Assembly (NCBI GenBank): GCA_025617745.1 | Contig: CM046853.1 | Span: forward strand, 11,424,974-11,488,973 | DNA from: Heliocidaris erythrogramma | Taxonomy: Eukaryota; Echinodermata; Echinoidea; Camarodonta; Echinometridae | DNA: 64,000 nt | Direction: 5' to 3' | In this document: positions 48,347 to 58,959 of the stretch, in pieces | Position numbering within the stretch: the stretch's first letter is position 1 | Layout of the letters: every line of letters begins with the position of its first letter | The notes under the pieces: model-generated | The model's database searches: none | What the model saw: the letters and a program-made list of their open reading frames with translations, nothing else | What the model was told of the DNA's origin: nothing | Made by a program: the position numbers and the translations under genes

Positions 48347-49829
48347 TTATGCCTCCGCCATCACCAGATTGGAAATGTATGGCATACATGTACACTCTAA
48401 AAAGGACTGGTCCAACAAAATGACAAATCTTTTCACTTAAAATGCACAGGAGACAGAAAAATTTATTTCATTTCATTTTCATATAAAACTAGAAATATTT
48501 GATAACAAGGCTAAAAACCAGTAATTTCATGTAATTTTATGTAAATTGACCTCTGTGACCTCTGACCTTTGACCTACTTACCCAAAAATCTAATCAGTTC
48601 ATCTTTCTATGGGTATGCATACTGGTACCAAGTTTGAAGTTCTCACCTCAGATAGTTCTTGAGATATCGCGGTAACGGTGGTAAAAACCACTAATTCCAT
48701 GTAATTTCATGTAAATTGACCTCTGTGACCTTTGAACTTTGACCTACCTACCCCAAAATCTAATCAGTTCATCTTCGTATACGGTAACATACTAGTACCA
48801 AGTTTGAAGTTCTTACCTCGAACAGTTCGAGATATCGTGGTAACGGTGCTAAAAACCAAGAATTTTTATGTAATTTCAGGTAAATTGACCTCTGTGACCT
48901 CTGACCTTTGACCTACTTACCCCAAAATCTAATCAGTTCATCTTTCTATGGGGATACATACTGGTACCAAGTTTGAAGTTCTCACCTCAGATAGTTCTTG
49001 AGATATCGCGGTAACGGTGGTAAAAACCACTAATTCCATGTAATTTCATGTAAATTGACCTCTGTGACCTCTGACCTTTGACCTACTTACCCCAAAATCT
49101 AATCAGTTCATCTTTGTATGGGGATACATACTGGTACCAAGTTTGAAGTTCTCACCTCAGATAGTTCTTGAGATATCGTGGTAACGGTGCTAAAAACCAA
49201 GAATTCTTATGTAATTTCATGTAAATTGACCTCTGTGACCTCTGACCTTTGACCTACTTACCCCAAAATCTAATCAGTTCATCTTCGTATGGGGATACAT
49301 ACTGGTACCAAGTTTGAAGTTCTCACCTCAGATAGTTCTTGAGATATCGCGGTAACGGTGCTAAAAACCAGTAATTCCATGTAATTTCATGTAAATTGAC
49401 CTCTGTGACCTCTGACCTTTGACCTACTTACCCCAAAATCTAATCAGTTCATCTTTCTATGGGGATACATACTGGTACCAAGTTTGAAGTTCTCACCTCA
49501 GATAGTTCTTGAGATATCGTGGTAACGGTGCTAAAAACCAAGAATTCTTATGTAATTTCATGTAAATTGACCTCTGTGACCTCTGACCTTTGACCTACTT
49601 ACCCCAAAATCTAATCAGTTCATCTTCATATGGGTATACATACTAGTACCAAGTTTGAGGTTCCTACCTCAAATGATTCTTCAGATATCGCGGTAACGAG
49701 AAGTGGGACGGACGGACGCACGGACGGACGCACGGACGGACGCACGGACGGACGCACGCACGGACGGACGGACGGACAACCCGAAAACATAATGCCTCCG
49801 GCACCCACCTTCGGTGGGCGGAGGCATAA
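48347..49829. mobile_element. Inverted-terminal element with 7 x 170-bp tandem array
   Basis: Termini TTATGCCTCCGCC and GGCGGAGGCATAA. Seven units of 169-171 bp (GTAAATTGACC at 48541, 48711, 48880, 49050, 49221, 49391, 49562) each carry TGACCTCTGTGACCTCTGAC plus CTTTGACCTA and 'cagttcatctt.gtatgggga'. The right part holds a GGACGGACGCAC minisatellite (49708-49780), then CCCGAAAACATAATGCCTCC and a CCCACCTTCGGTGGG hairpin. No protein is encoded; the PSVRPSVRP-type frame is a translated repeat. Confidence 0.75.
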
Positions 49830-49964
49830 TAAAGTTTGACTCACGAGTGAACTTGCTTTAAAACCCCTAAAACCGAGTGCATGCCTCCACAAAACTGGAA
49901 AACTCGGCCACACATGCGCACATTGCATCGGGTAACCTTGCATCGTGGGGGTGCTTTAGTTTTG

Positions 49965-50400
49965 GAGTCCGAGTCCAATTTTGCTTGTTATTCATTTTAT
50001 AATTGTTGTTGTTGTTATTGTAATTATACTGTATTAATGTATCTGTACTATATTTTTGCTTTGGGAGTCCGAGTCCAATTTTACTTGTTATTTATTTTAT
50101 AATTGTTGTTGTTGTTATTGTAATTATACTGTAATAATGTATCTGTACTATATTTCTGCTTTGGGAGTCCGAGTCCAATTTTGCTTGTTATTTATTTTAT
50201 AATTGTTGTTGTTGTTGTTATTGTAATTATACTGTATTAATGTATCTGTACTATATTTCTGCTTTGGGAGTCCGAGTCCAATTTTGCTTTATTTTTTATT
50301 TATTTATTACTATTCCCAAAATATTATTAGCAGTAGTAGTAGTACAATTGTTGTTATTGTAATTATACTGTATTAATGTATCTATACTATATTTCTATTC
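49965..50400. repeat. Tandem repeat, 4+ units of ~100 bp
   Basis: Units begin GGAGTCCGAGTCCAATTTTG near 49965, 50065, 50164 and 50269 and end in 'taatgtatctgtactatatttctgct', with variable GTT runs. The last unit is disrupted. Confidence 0.8.
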
Positions 50401-50511
50401 ACTAATTTCGCCATAATCTGTTAATATATCAATTTATCTGTATCAATAAATCCCTGGTAACTGTCACTGTAGATTTTTTCACCTTTTGTTGTTGTTATTG
50501 GAGTTTTATAA

Positions 50512-50745
50512 AATGAATTCAATGAATTCATTTTATTCCTTTAGTTTTATTGACAATGTTATTTACACAAAATCATGTGCAATGACAAATTAATTTTCCA
50601 ATTATAATCAATGTATTCAATTTAATATACTAATATATTAAATTGAATACGTTGATTATAATTGGGAAAGTAATTTGTCATTGTACATGATTTTGTGTAA
50701 ATAACATTGTCAATAAAACTAAAGGAATAAAATTAATTCAATGAG
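50512..50745. repeat. Long near-perfect palindrome (~105-bp arms)
   Basis: Left arm (from TGAATTCATTTTATTCCTTT) and right arm (to AGGAATAAAATTAATTCA) are reverse complements with few mismatches and almost no spacer, centred near 50632 (AATATACTAATATATT). Single-arm copies follow downstream. Confidence 0.8.
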
Positions 50746-51170
50746 TTTTTTACGTTTTGTATATTGTACATGATTTTGTGTAAGTAACATTGTCAATAAA
50801 AATAAAGGAATAAAATGAATTCAATGAGTTTTTGTCGTTTTTTATATAGTAGTCCGAGAGAGATATTAGTATATTAAATTGCAGATGTGGAAATATGAAT
50901 TCAATGAGTTTTTGTTGTTTTGTATATTGTACATGATTTTGTGTAAGTAACATTGTCAATAAAAATAAAGGAATAAAATGAATTCAATGAGTTTTTGTCG
51001 TTTTGTATATTAGTCCGAAAGATATATTAGTATATTAAATTGAATACGTTGATTATAATTGGGAAATTAATTTGTCATTGTACATGATTTTGTGTAAATA
51101 ACATTGTCAATAAAACTAAAGGAATAAAATGAATTCAATGAGTTTTTGTCGTTTTGTATATAGTAAGTCC
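50746..51170. repeat. Repeat units derived from the palindrome arm
   Basis: GTACATGATTTTGTGTAA, ACATTGTCAATAAAA(A/C)TAAAGG and AATGAATTCAATGAGTTTTT recur at about 50766, 50929 and 51080, with AGTCCGA and 'atattagtatattaaattg' between them. Confidence 0.75.
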
Positions 51171-51187
51171 GATAGAGATAAAAAGGG

Positions 51188-51193
<6 letters not shown>

Positions 51194-51219
<26 letters not shown>

Positions 51220-51232
51220 AGGGGGGGGGGGA
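51194..51232. repeat. (GA)n-poly-G microsatellite
   Basis: A GA run followed by about 11 G, the same composite as near 8867. Confidence 0.8.
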
Positions 51233-52187
51233 GGCAGATGTGGAAATACATGTAGATGAATAGTACAAAAAGATATACAGAGTGCAGAGAGAAAGAGAGA
51301 AGGGGCAATGCAGGTCATAGTACTTTTTCTACATAAATGACATAACTTAAACATATTACATCGACAAAAAAAGAGACGTAATTAAAAATTAAATATATAT
51401 TTTTATTGATGGTCTAGTAGACTAGATGTGATTTTATTTAGGATTTTTTTTTGTTTTCTTTTTCTACATAAAATAAAATCTAACTTATTAGATCACATTT
51501 TTTCCTACAACTCTCTTTGCGGTTTGTCTAAAATACCAAATTACGCAAGTGAAAACAAATTTGGGTGCACTTTCAAAACGGCAGATATAGATGATAAAAG
51601 GATTTGATGCAGATCATAGTTATCATACAGGTTAATAATACATTATGAATATATATTTAAGAATGGATTATGAGCGTCTGTACGAAAATTGTCAAATAGT
51701 TAGGTCTTTATACAGTAATGGCATTAATTTTTTTCAATTACACCCACAAAAATAATAGACAGATATACCCAACCTTTCATTAAGTTTGATGGAAATTTGT
51801 ACATTAGTAATTTATGACATGCACCTATTTACCGATTAAAACAAAATACCTCGACTTATTATGTGCAAATAAAGATTCTATATTAAATTGAATATACGTT
51901 TATTATAATTGCTCTGGTCAACTGTTAAACGTTTGTACTAGCCGTGCGGCTGCTTACCAAAGTACCCCACGCACACTACATGCACAGCCGGCGATATTGC
52001 GTTGATTGGAAGCGAGAGCTAGATGATTTTCATGCCGTGAATGCAGCGGTAATTCAGTCGTGTGGTGGATGCCAGATGGTAAATGACACAAAACTATTCT
52101 TGTTGGTTAAAGATTTCATTTACTTCAAAATATGATGTAATAACGGTGAGAATTCAACATATTTTAAAAAAAAAGAGCCCGGGGACG
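51233..52187. other. AT-rich stretch without recognised gene
   Basis: No coding similarity. It ends at the ACGTTTTG minisatellite. Confidence 0.4.
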
Positions 52188-52335
52188 TTTTGGTCTAACA
52201 AGGGGACGTTTTTTATTGCCTTTTTATTTTGGTATCACCCGAGGACGTTTTGACGCGAGGACGTTTTGACGCGGGGACGTTTTGACGCGGGGACGTTTTG
52301 ACGCGGGGACGTTTTGACGCGGGGATGTTTTGACT
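52188..52335. repeat. Minisatellite GGGGACGTTTTGACGC, right array
   Basis: Two loose copies, then six to seven perfect or near-perfect 16-bp units (52241-52335), opposite in orientation to the array at 48142. LINE-derived sequence begins immediately after the last unit. Confidence 0.85.
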
Positions 52336-52527
52336 GGTATAAGCTTTCATAAAGCCATCCTGGAGGACCTGACCGCTCCTAATGCAGAACTGCTAAGCAA
52401 AGCCAGAAACAGCGAAAATGTCAAAACTGCTTGGTCATTGGATGGCCGCATCTTTGCAATAGGAAAGAGCCCGACAAGTGTAAAGAAACTGATACATTTC
52501 AGTGAAGACATAGCACGTATTACATGA
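52330..52527 (+). pseudogene. LINE ORF1 C-terminal remnant
   Basis: About 65 codons. LTAPNAELLSKARNSENVKT then AWSLDGRIFAIGKSPTSVKK resembles the C-terminal domain that ends many CR1/Jockey ORF1 proteins. The rest of ORF1 is missing: the minisatellite lies directly upstream, so the first Met codon sits at the junction and is unlikely to be a native start. Confidence 0.55.
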
Positions 52528-52628
52528 TTGCTACATGATTTACTTGTGTACTCTTGGTTGATTCACCATTTAACCTGAACTTTATTTTTGGATATCTGTA
52601 TATATGTTTCTTCTTCTTCTTCTTTTAA

Positions 52629-55600
52629 ATGTTAATTTGCGTAGATTGTAAACTTGCAGTAAAAACCGATTTACTTACATGTTCTTTGTGCAAAAACGAT
52701 TGTACTAATGTCACCAACCAAATGGATGATGAATCTAAGATATGTAAATGTTCGTTCTCAAGATGTTCACATAGTTTATTTCCATTTCATGATATTGATG
52801 ATAATGATTTTATTAACATATTTCGTCATGACACTCGTTCCAAATTTAATTATATTCATGATTTAAACAACGTATTTAGAAATACAGATTCAAACAGATT
52901 TGATGACTTTGATTTGCAAATACAAAATAATTTTAATTGTAAATATTACTTAGATGAACATTTTGAGAGTAAATTTGAGAATGTACAAGATAATTTTAGT
53001 TTATTACATTTTAATTCCCGTAGTTTAAATAAAAATTTCAGTGCAATATCAGTCTTTTTATCAACCTTACTTTTTAAGTTTTCTATATATGGTTTTTCAG
53101 AAACATGGATTAATGAGCATACACCCCTTTTATTCAATGTAGATGGTTATACCTTCATACATTCTGATCGTAAATATGGAAATGGTGGAGGTGTTGCTCT
53201 TTTAATTTCAGATTTATTACGTTTTAGAATAAGAAGTGATTTATTAGATATTTCTAAAAATTATGAGTCATTGTTTATTGAAATTATGTTATTGAATCAA
53301 AAGAATATTATTGTCGGCATTGTAGAAAACCACAAGCAAATATGAATGAGTTTATTATTGCATTTGAAAATTGTCTTAAAAAGATTAATTTAGAATCAAA
53401 GCCATCTTACATTATGGGTGATTTTAATATTGACTTAATTAAATATTCAAATAATAATGTAAATCAATTTTTAGGTGCAATATATTCATATAGCTTTTTA
53501 CCTCTTATTGATAAACCATCTAGGGTAACAGAATCATCTTTTTCTCTTATTGATAATATATTTACAATTTTGATTTAGATATTTCTTCTGGCTTATTTCT
53601 TAATGATATATCTGACCATTTTCCAGTTTTCCAAATCACTCAGAAATATAATTTAGATAAGAAGAATATTGTACTTAAAAAACGAATTATAAACGATAAA
53701 ACGATAAATTTATTTAAAGAAAAATTAATATTAATTGATTGGAATGATATATTATATTGTGAAAATGTTGATAATGCTTATAATAGATTTTTAATGAAAT
53801 TTACTTTGTTATATGAAAATGTTTTTAAAAAGGTCTTTAAAAAGAAAAAAAGTAAACCCAAGAAGCCTTGGATTGATTCGGATTTGTTAAGGAAGATAAG
53901 GAAAAAAAATAGGAGTTTTAAGAAATATCGTGAACATCCAATTGATAGAAATAAGAAAAGGTATGTTATATTAAGAAATGAAGTAAATAAATTGTTGAAA
54001 ATAGCACGTAAAAGGTTTTATGGAAGAAAATTTCAAGAATCTAATGGGAATTTGAAGAAAACGTGGAATGTTATTAAGGAAATACTTGGTAATAAGAATA
54101 AAAGTTTGCCAGAATATATTAATGTTGAAGGTAGTGATGTACATGGTGATAAAAATATAGCAGACTGTTTTAATGATTTTTTTGTAAAAATAGGATTTTC
54201 TATACATGACGCCGCTAATTGTTCAGATAAGAATGCTCATGCCATTTTCTTGCCTAAACCCTTTTCTAGTTCTGTATTTTTTAATCCTGTAACTGAAAAT
54301 GAAATATGCGATATTGTTAAGAAATTAAAGTGCACAAATAGTTGTGGTATAGATGATTTAAGTCCCCCCGTCATTAAGCAAGTTATATATTTTATTTTGA
54401 AACCATTATGTCATATATTTAATTTATCCTTGTTATTGGGTACAGTCCCATTTAATTTAAAGATTGCTAAAGTAATTCCCATTCATAAAAAGGGTGATGT
54501 ACATGATATTTCTAATTATCGCCCGATTTCTATACTCCCTTACTTTTCCAAAATTTTAGAAAGAATTATTTATAATCAATTTTATGATTTTTTATCATGC
54601 AATTCTCTTTTAACCGAAACTCAATACGGATTTTTAAAAAATGTTTCAACTGAAATAGCCTTGATTAATTTACATGATTATGTTATTAATGCTTTAAATA
54701 ACAAACTTCATACAATTGGGATCTTCTTAGACTTAAGTAAGGCATTTGATTGTATTGATTATCCTATCCTATTGAATAAATTGCAAATATACGGAGTAAG
54801 AGGGCTTCCTCTAATGTGGTTTAATAGCTATTTACATAATCGCATACAGTATGTCTCTTTTAATGAAACTTTATCTGATCCCTTGGATATTTTATGTGGT
54901 GTACCCCAAGGGTCTATTTTAGGACCTTTGTTGTTTTTAATTTTTATTAATGATCTACCTCGATCTTCTGATATTTTAAAATTTATACTCTTTGCTGATG
55001 ATACCAACATACTTGCTTCAGATAAAAATATACAATCTTTGAATAACACTTTGGATTTAGAATTAGGAAAAGTATGTAAGTGGTTTAAGTGTAATAAATT
55101 ATTATTGAATATGGATAAATCAAATTTTATATATTTTTATAATAAAAATGTAAATAATTTTATGGACCTACATATAAAAATGGATAATGAAATTATAAAG
55201 CGTGTAACTCACACCAAATTTTTAGGAGTATTAATAGATGAAAAGTTATCTTGGAATAATCATATTTTAGAAATTTCAAATAAAATATCGAAGAATGTTG
55301 GTATTATCAGTAAACTTCGCCATTTCTTGCCAAAACATATCCTTGTAATCTTGTATAATACTTTAATTTTACCTTATTTAACTTATTGTAATACAGTTTG
55401 GGCAAATACCTACCCTACTAAATTACAACGATTATTTGTTTTGCAAAAAAGAGTTGTTAGAATTTGTACATTATCATACCAATTAGCACACACTAAAGAA
55501 TTGTTTATTCAACTAAATTTACTTAATATCTATCAATTGAATGTATACTATAGTGCAATATTATTGTTTAAACATAAGCAAAACTTACTCCATAATTCTA

Positions 55601-55815
55601 TGTCTGCCATGTTAACTTTAAACTCACATATACATGAACATAACACAAGAAGTAGTAAAAAATATCACTTATGGCCTGTCAATAGAAATTATGTACTCTT
55701 CTCATTTCGTCATCATGCACCAGTTGTTTGGAACAATCTCCCCATAGAAATGCAATTAATGAAATCTTTAACAATATTTAAAAGAACATTGAAGAAATAT
55801 TTATTATCTGAATAG
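52629..55815 (+). pseudogene. LINE ORF2: AP-endonuclease and reverse transcriptase, two frameshifts
   Basis: Segment 1 (52629-53343) has a Cys-rich N-terminal patch (CVDCKLAVKTDLLTCSLC) and the start of the endonuclease (LLHFNSRSLNKNF, GFSETWI, GGGVALLI). A frame change near 53325 leads to segment 2 (to 53578; MGDFNIDL). A one-base loss near 53567 leads to segment 3, open from there to 55815, beginning with the end of the endonuclease (NDISDHFPVF). It holds the RT: YRPISILPYFSKILERI, LDLSKAFDCIDY, GVPQGSILGPLLF and the catalytic FADD (TNILAS). The C-terminal HAPVVWNNLP...FKRTLKKYLL is typical of CR1/Jockey-type ORF2. Only the two shifts interrupt it, so the copy is fairly young. Confidence 0.9.
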
Positions 55816-56152
55816 TTTTTAATGATTATTACTGTCATCTTATATATATATATACTGCATTTGTGTAGGGTTTGTTAGGTTTTGTTTGTTTCTGTTTAAG
55901 GTTCTATATGTATTACAATATTGTATTGAGTTAAACGTGTAACATGACTGCAATACTATTAATCTACACATGGTTGGCTGTCTCGACAAGACCAGCACCT
56001 GGTCTTTTAATGGTCATCCCTATTCCTTTTATAGTTAAAATCCTGTATTGCATTTTATTGAATATTTAATCCCTATATTATACTGTTTTAATGTATCTAT
56101 TTCAAGTTTGTATACTTTTTATCGGAATTTGAATAAACTGAATTGAATTGAA

Positions 56153-56300
56153 TAAAGCTGTTCGTAAAGTTACGAATGACTTTAGTTTACGAACGACTGG
56201 AACATGTTCTTGGGTGCTATACTAATCAGAATCTCAATCATTTAGCACAAGAACCAGTCGTGCGTAAAGTCTTGCGTAACTTACGAACAGCTTTATGAAA
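56153..56300. mobile_element. Foldback MITE clipped by LINE, AAAGCTGTTCGTAA termini
   Basis: AAAGCTGTTCGTAAAGTTAC... pairs with ...GTAACTTACGAACAGCTTT; second stem CGAACGACTGGAACATGTTC/GAACCAGTCGTGCG. The right end continues TATGAAACACCCC, but the matching GGGGTGTTTCATA is absent on the left, where the LINE tail begins. Confidence 0.7.
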
Positions 56301-56619
56301 CACCCCGGCCCCCTCGACAAATTCTTTTGCCCGCTGCAAGCAGCGTGCAGGCTTACTGCGGCAGCCCGAACACGTAGTCCGAACACGTAGTGTTCGGGCT
56401 GCGATTCGCAGTCCTTTGATCGCATGGATGTCACATAATTACAAGGTCGTTTGTCAAAATGATAGCCATGAAACATGAAATCAGTTGATTTTAGGCTATT
56501 TTAGGTACTTACAATACTTAACGATTGACTGTCGTCTTTCTTTTCAATGAGGATGATACAAAAAAGGCATATTTATCTCCAAGAGCCTGTACTAAAAACT
56601 TCCGTAAGTCGGTGTTTTG

Positions 56620-56860
56620 CTTGCAATGCGCATGCGCAGCAGCTCCACTATAATACAGACAAGAAGGGAGGATTATGAATATTCATTAGACGAGTGGGCT
56701 CGAGAGATCGGCGGATCACGGTGGATATATGAATATTCATTATTCCTGTGACGAAAACTATGGCGTCATTGTAATAAATATTCATAGACGCATGCGCAAC
56801 TGCCTATTTTCGTTTCTGCTTCAACTACATCATGGCGAATGGGCATGGGACTGATTTGGA
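56620..56860. promoter_or_regulatory. NRF1-motif segment with orphan Met
   Basis: AATGCGCATGCGCAGCAG (56627) is a full NRF1-type palindrome and GACGCATGCGCAAC (56788) a second, near match. ATGGCGAATGGGCATGGGAC follows at 56833 in good initiation context but stops after 11 codons. It may be an isolated promoter fragment. The Harbinger-like element lies directly downstream. Confidence 0.3.
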
Positions 56861-56882
56861 AAATTGAGAGTAAAAAGTGACA

Positions 56883-57973
56883 TTGGGTGATTTCACGCTC
56901 GGTGTTGGTGTTTGGTGTTGGTGTTTAGAGCGAAAATTATCCTAAAATCGAGCTCAAACACCGCTATTCAGATTAAGGAGCCGATACCGATATCCTAACA
57001 AAGCGCATCGATAGCTTAACACTGGTAATGGCGTCAACACCGTTTTTAACGAAGGGAAAAAAATTGTTTAAAACTATTTAATTATTAGTCTAGAATATCC
57101 TTAAATTACACGAGTAGTCTGGCAATTCTAAAATAAATAATTATTTGATCTAGAGTGTGGTAAGAAACTTCACAGAAATGGATGGTCTTGACAGGAACAG
57201 TAAGTTTAGATATGATTTCTCTTGAATTTCTCACTTGCAGCAGAAAATGCTGCGGTAGCTAATGCAGCTAGACGCCGGATCGGACGGCGTATCGCATACA
57301 GGGCAAACAGCCAAATTTCAGGCCTTGGCACAGATTAGCCGTGAAGATTCATGGCTTTTGTATTGTAAATGTTGATTTAGATCTCATCCTGATAAATGAT
57401 ATGGATTCTCTGGGTCTTTAACTACGGAATATCTAACGTCATTTTTATTAAATCTATCTTAAAAAGAAAATTAGGTCGGAATTTTTATTCACTCCTTCAA
57501 ACCCATTAAAAAGCAAAAGTAGTTCCTTTCTGTGTGCTCTAGATCGAACGTTAGACCAAATACTGGCCTAGATCTAATATCAGGCCTATATGAACATAAT
57601 ACCTCTTAACGCCTATGAAATTACACTTCGAATAGCGCCTACTGTCTTTATTTCTCATGACTAATCAGCAAAATTTCCCATAGCTAGAAACACCAACACC
57701 AACACCGACCGTGAAATCGGTATTTCTTAATCCCTAGGGGTATAGTGTTAGTGAATGGGAATTTGTACATGAAATTAAACACCGACGGCCGAGCTCGGTT
57801 CAGTAGACGATTATTAACAAAAACAAACACCGGCAACCGGAACTACGTCAAAAAAATCAGAGGTCAACACCTAACACCGACTGATTTTTTTTTCATTTCA
57901 TAGTCGGTGTTAGATCACGATTTCGGGCAAAATAGACACTAACACCAAACACCAACACCGAGCGTGAAATCAC
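56883..57973. mobile_element. Harbinger-like inverted-terminal element, ~1.1 kb
   Basis: Termini GGGTGATTTCACGCTCGGTG and CACCGAGCGTGAAATCACCC, extended by GTTGGTGTTTGGTGTTGGTG/inverse, with ATT outside both ends (3-bp duplication). Further inverted CGGTGTT/AACACCG blocks lie inside. A short Arg-rich frame (57241-57338) is the only coding hint. A GGG terminus with 3-bp duplication suggests PIF/Harbinger; non-autonomous. Confidence 0.65.
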
Positions 57974-58559
57974 CCATTCATCGATTCTAGGCCCTACACA
58001 TTTTTTAGGAAAATCTGATTTGCGGAAGGTCTGTTTAGGTAAGTGGCATCGTATATATGATACTTGAATGAAAGAAAATAAATTATATGGCCATATTTTC
58101 AATGGTCATTTGAACATTGGTAAATTGTGAGACCCACCGAATCATACTGGTTTCACTCAGGACGCTGCCACTTCGTGGCAGCGTCCCGGGGCTACGTGCA
58201 GGCCAGCCCCGCGCCCGCACCGCGCCTCCACTCTCGAACTCAGTCGAAGACAAATTTATCCGAAGACCGCAAATTTTGAGAGGAAAATCCGAGTTTCAAA
58301 ACAAATTACCACAACAAATCTATGAACTAGTTATATCTATGACAATTTAAAGAGACTAATAAGGATATAAATTCAGTCTACATACCGTAATCGTGAACAA
58401 AGTGGGGGAAAATAATGTCTAAATTCGGCCCTTCAACGAAAACGTCCTCGACACGTAGCGCGCGTCCATCACAATTTTCGATATTATCGATTAATGGCTA
58501 GCTTGACAAATCGGCCTCCATAGAATTCGGCAACGGATACCAGTATAATTATCAAGACC

Positions 58560-58860
58560 GAGTTTTCAGAGATCAGGGGCGGGGTTCCAACAATATAATA
58601 TACGCCACATTGTGTACCCCCTACCCCGTTTGAATGCTCATAATTTTTCTTTTATGGCATGGAGTGATATAATCCGCCACTGCACATTTCCCACGCGATG
58701 TTTGAAATCCGGGGGGTCACTCTCAGACAAATGTGCTACCCAAGAGTGTCAACACACTTCAAAAATGGACCCTAAATGGCGTATTGCACGAAGTCTAATA
58801 TGCACCCCTATATGGCATCACATCAGAAAAACATACCCTAAATGGCGTCAACAGGAATAG
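58560..58860. repeat. Dispersed CCCTAAATGGCGT repeat, left of second LINE
   Basis: CCCTAAATGGCGT occurs at about 58771 and 58838, and related CCCTTAAGTGGCGT / CCCTTAATATGGCGT at about 61709 and 61751. The second LINE therefore sits within or beside this repeat. Confidence 0.5.
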
Positions 58861-58959
58861 GAAGAGAGTGCCAACGCTGAACACTCGCGTGTGCACCTCT
58901 TTATATCAAGGGTCGACAATGAAATTTTACCGAATATTTCTTCTTCTTCTAAGCAGAAT

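Larger units (their letters stand above)
52330..56160 (+). mobile_element. Jockey-group (CR1/Crack-like) LINE, 5'-truncated
   Basis: Contains the C-terminal end of an ORF1-like protein (to 52527), an endonuclease-RT ORF2 (52629-55815) and a ~340-bp 3' UTR ending in GAATTGAATTGAATAAA-type short repeats in place of poly-A, as in CR1-like LINEs. Two frameshifts inactivate ORF2. The 3' end abuts a clipped foldback MITE. Clade assignment needs a tree. Confidence 0.85.

Noticed and set aside
48541..49600. CRISPR array
   Set aside because: The 170-bp contiguous units have no short repeat-spacer structure, and the genome is clearly animal with spliced genes.
49626..49943. Minus-strand frame with PSVRPSVRP repeats
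   Set aside because: Direct translation of the GGACGGACGCAC minisatellite; not a protein gene.
58612..58860. 82-codon + strand frame with two PKWR motifs
   Set aside because: The motif comes from the CCCTAAATGGCGT DNA repeat; no domain or splice support.
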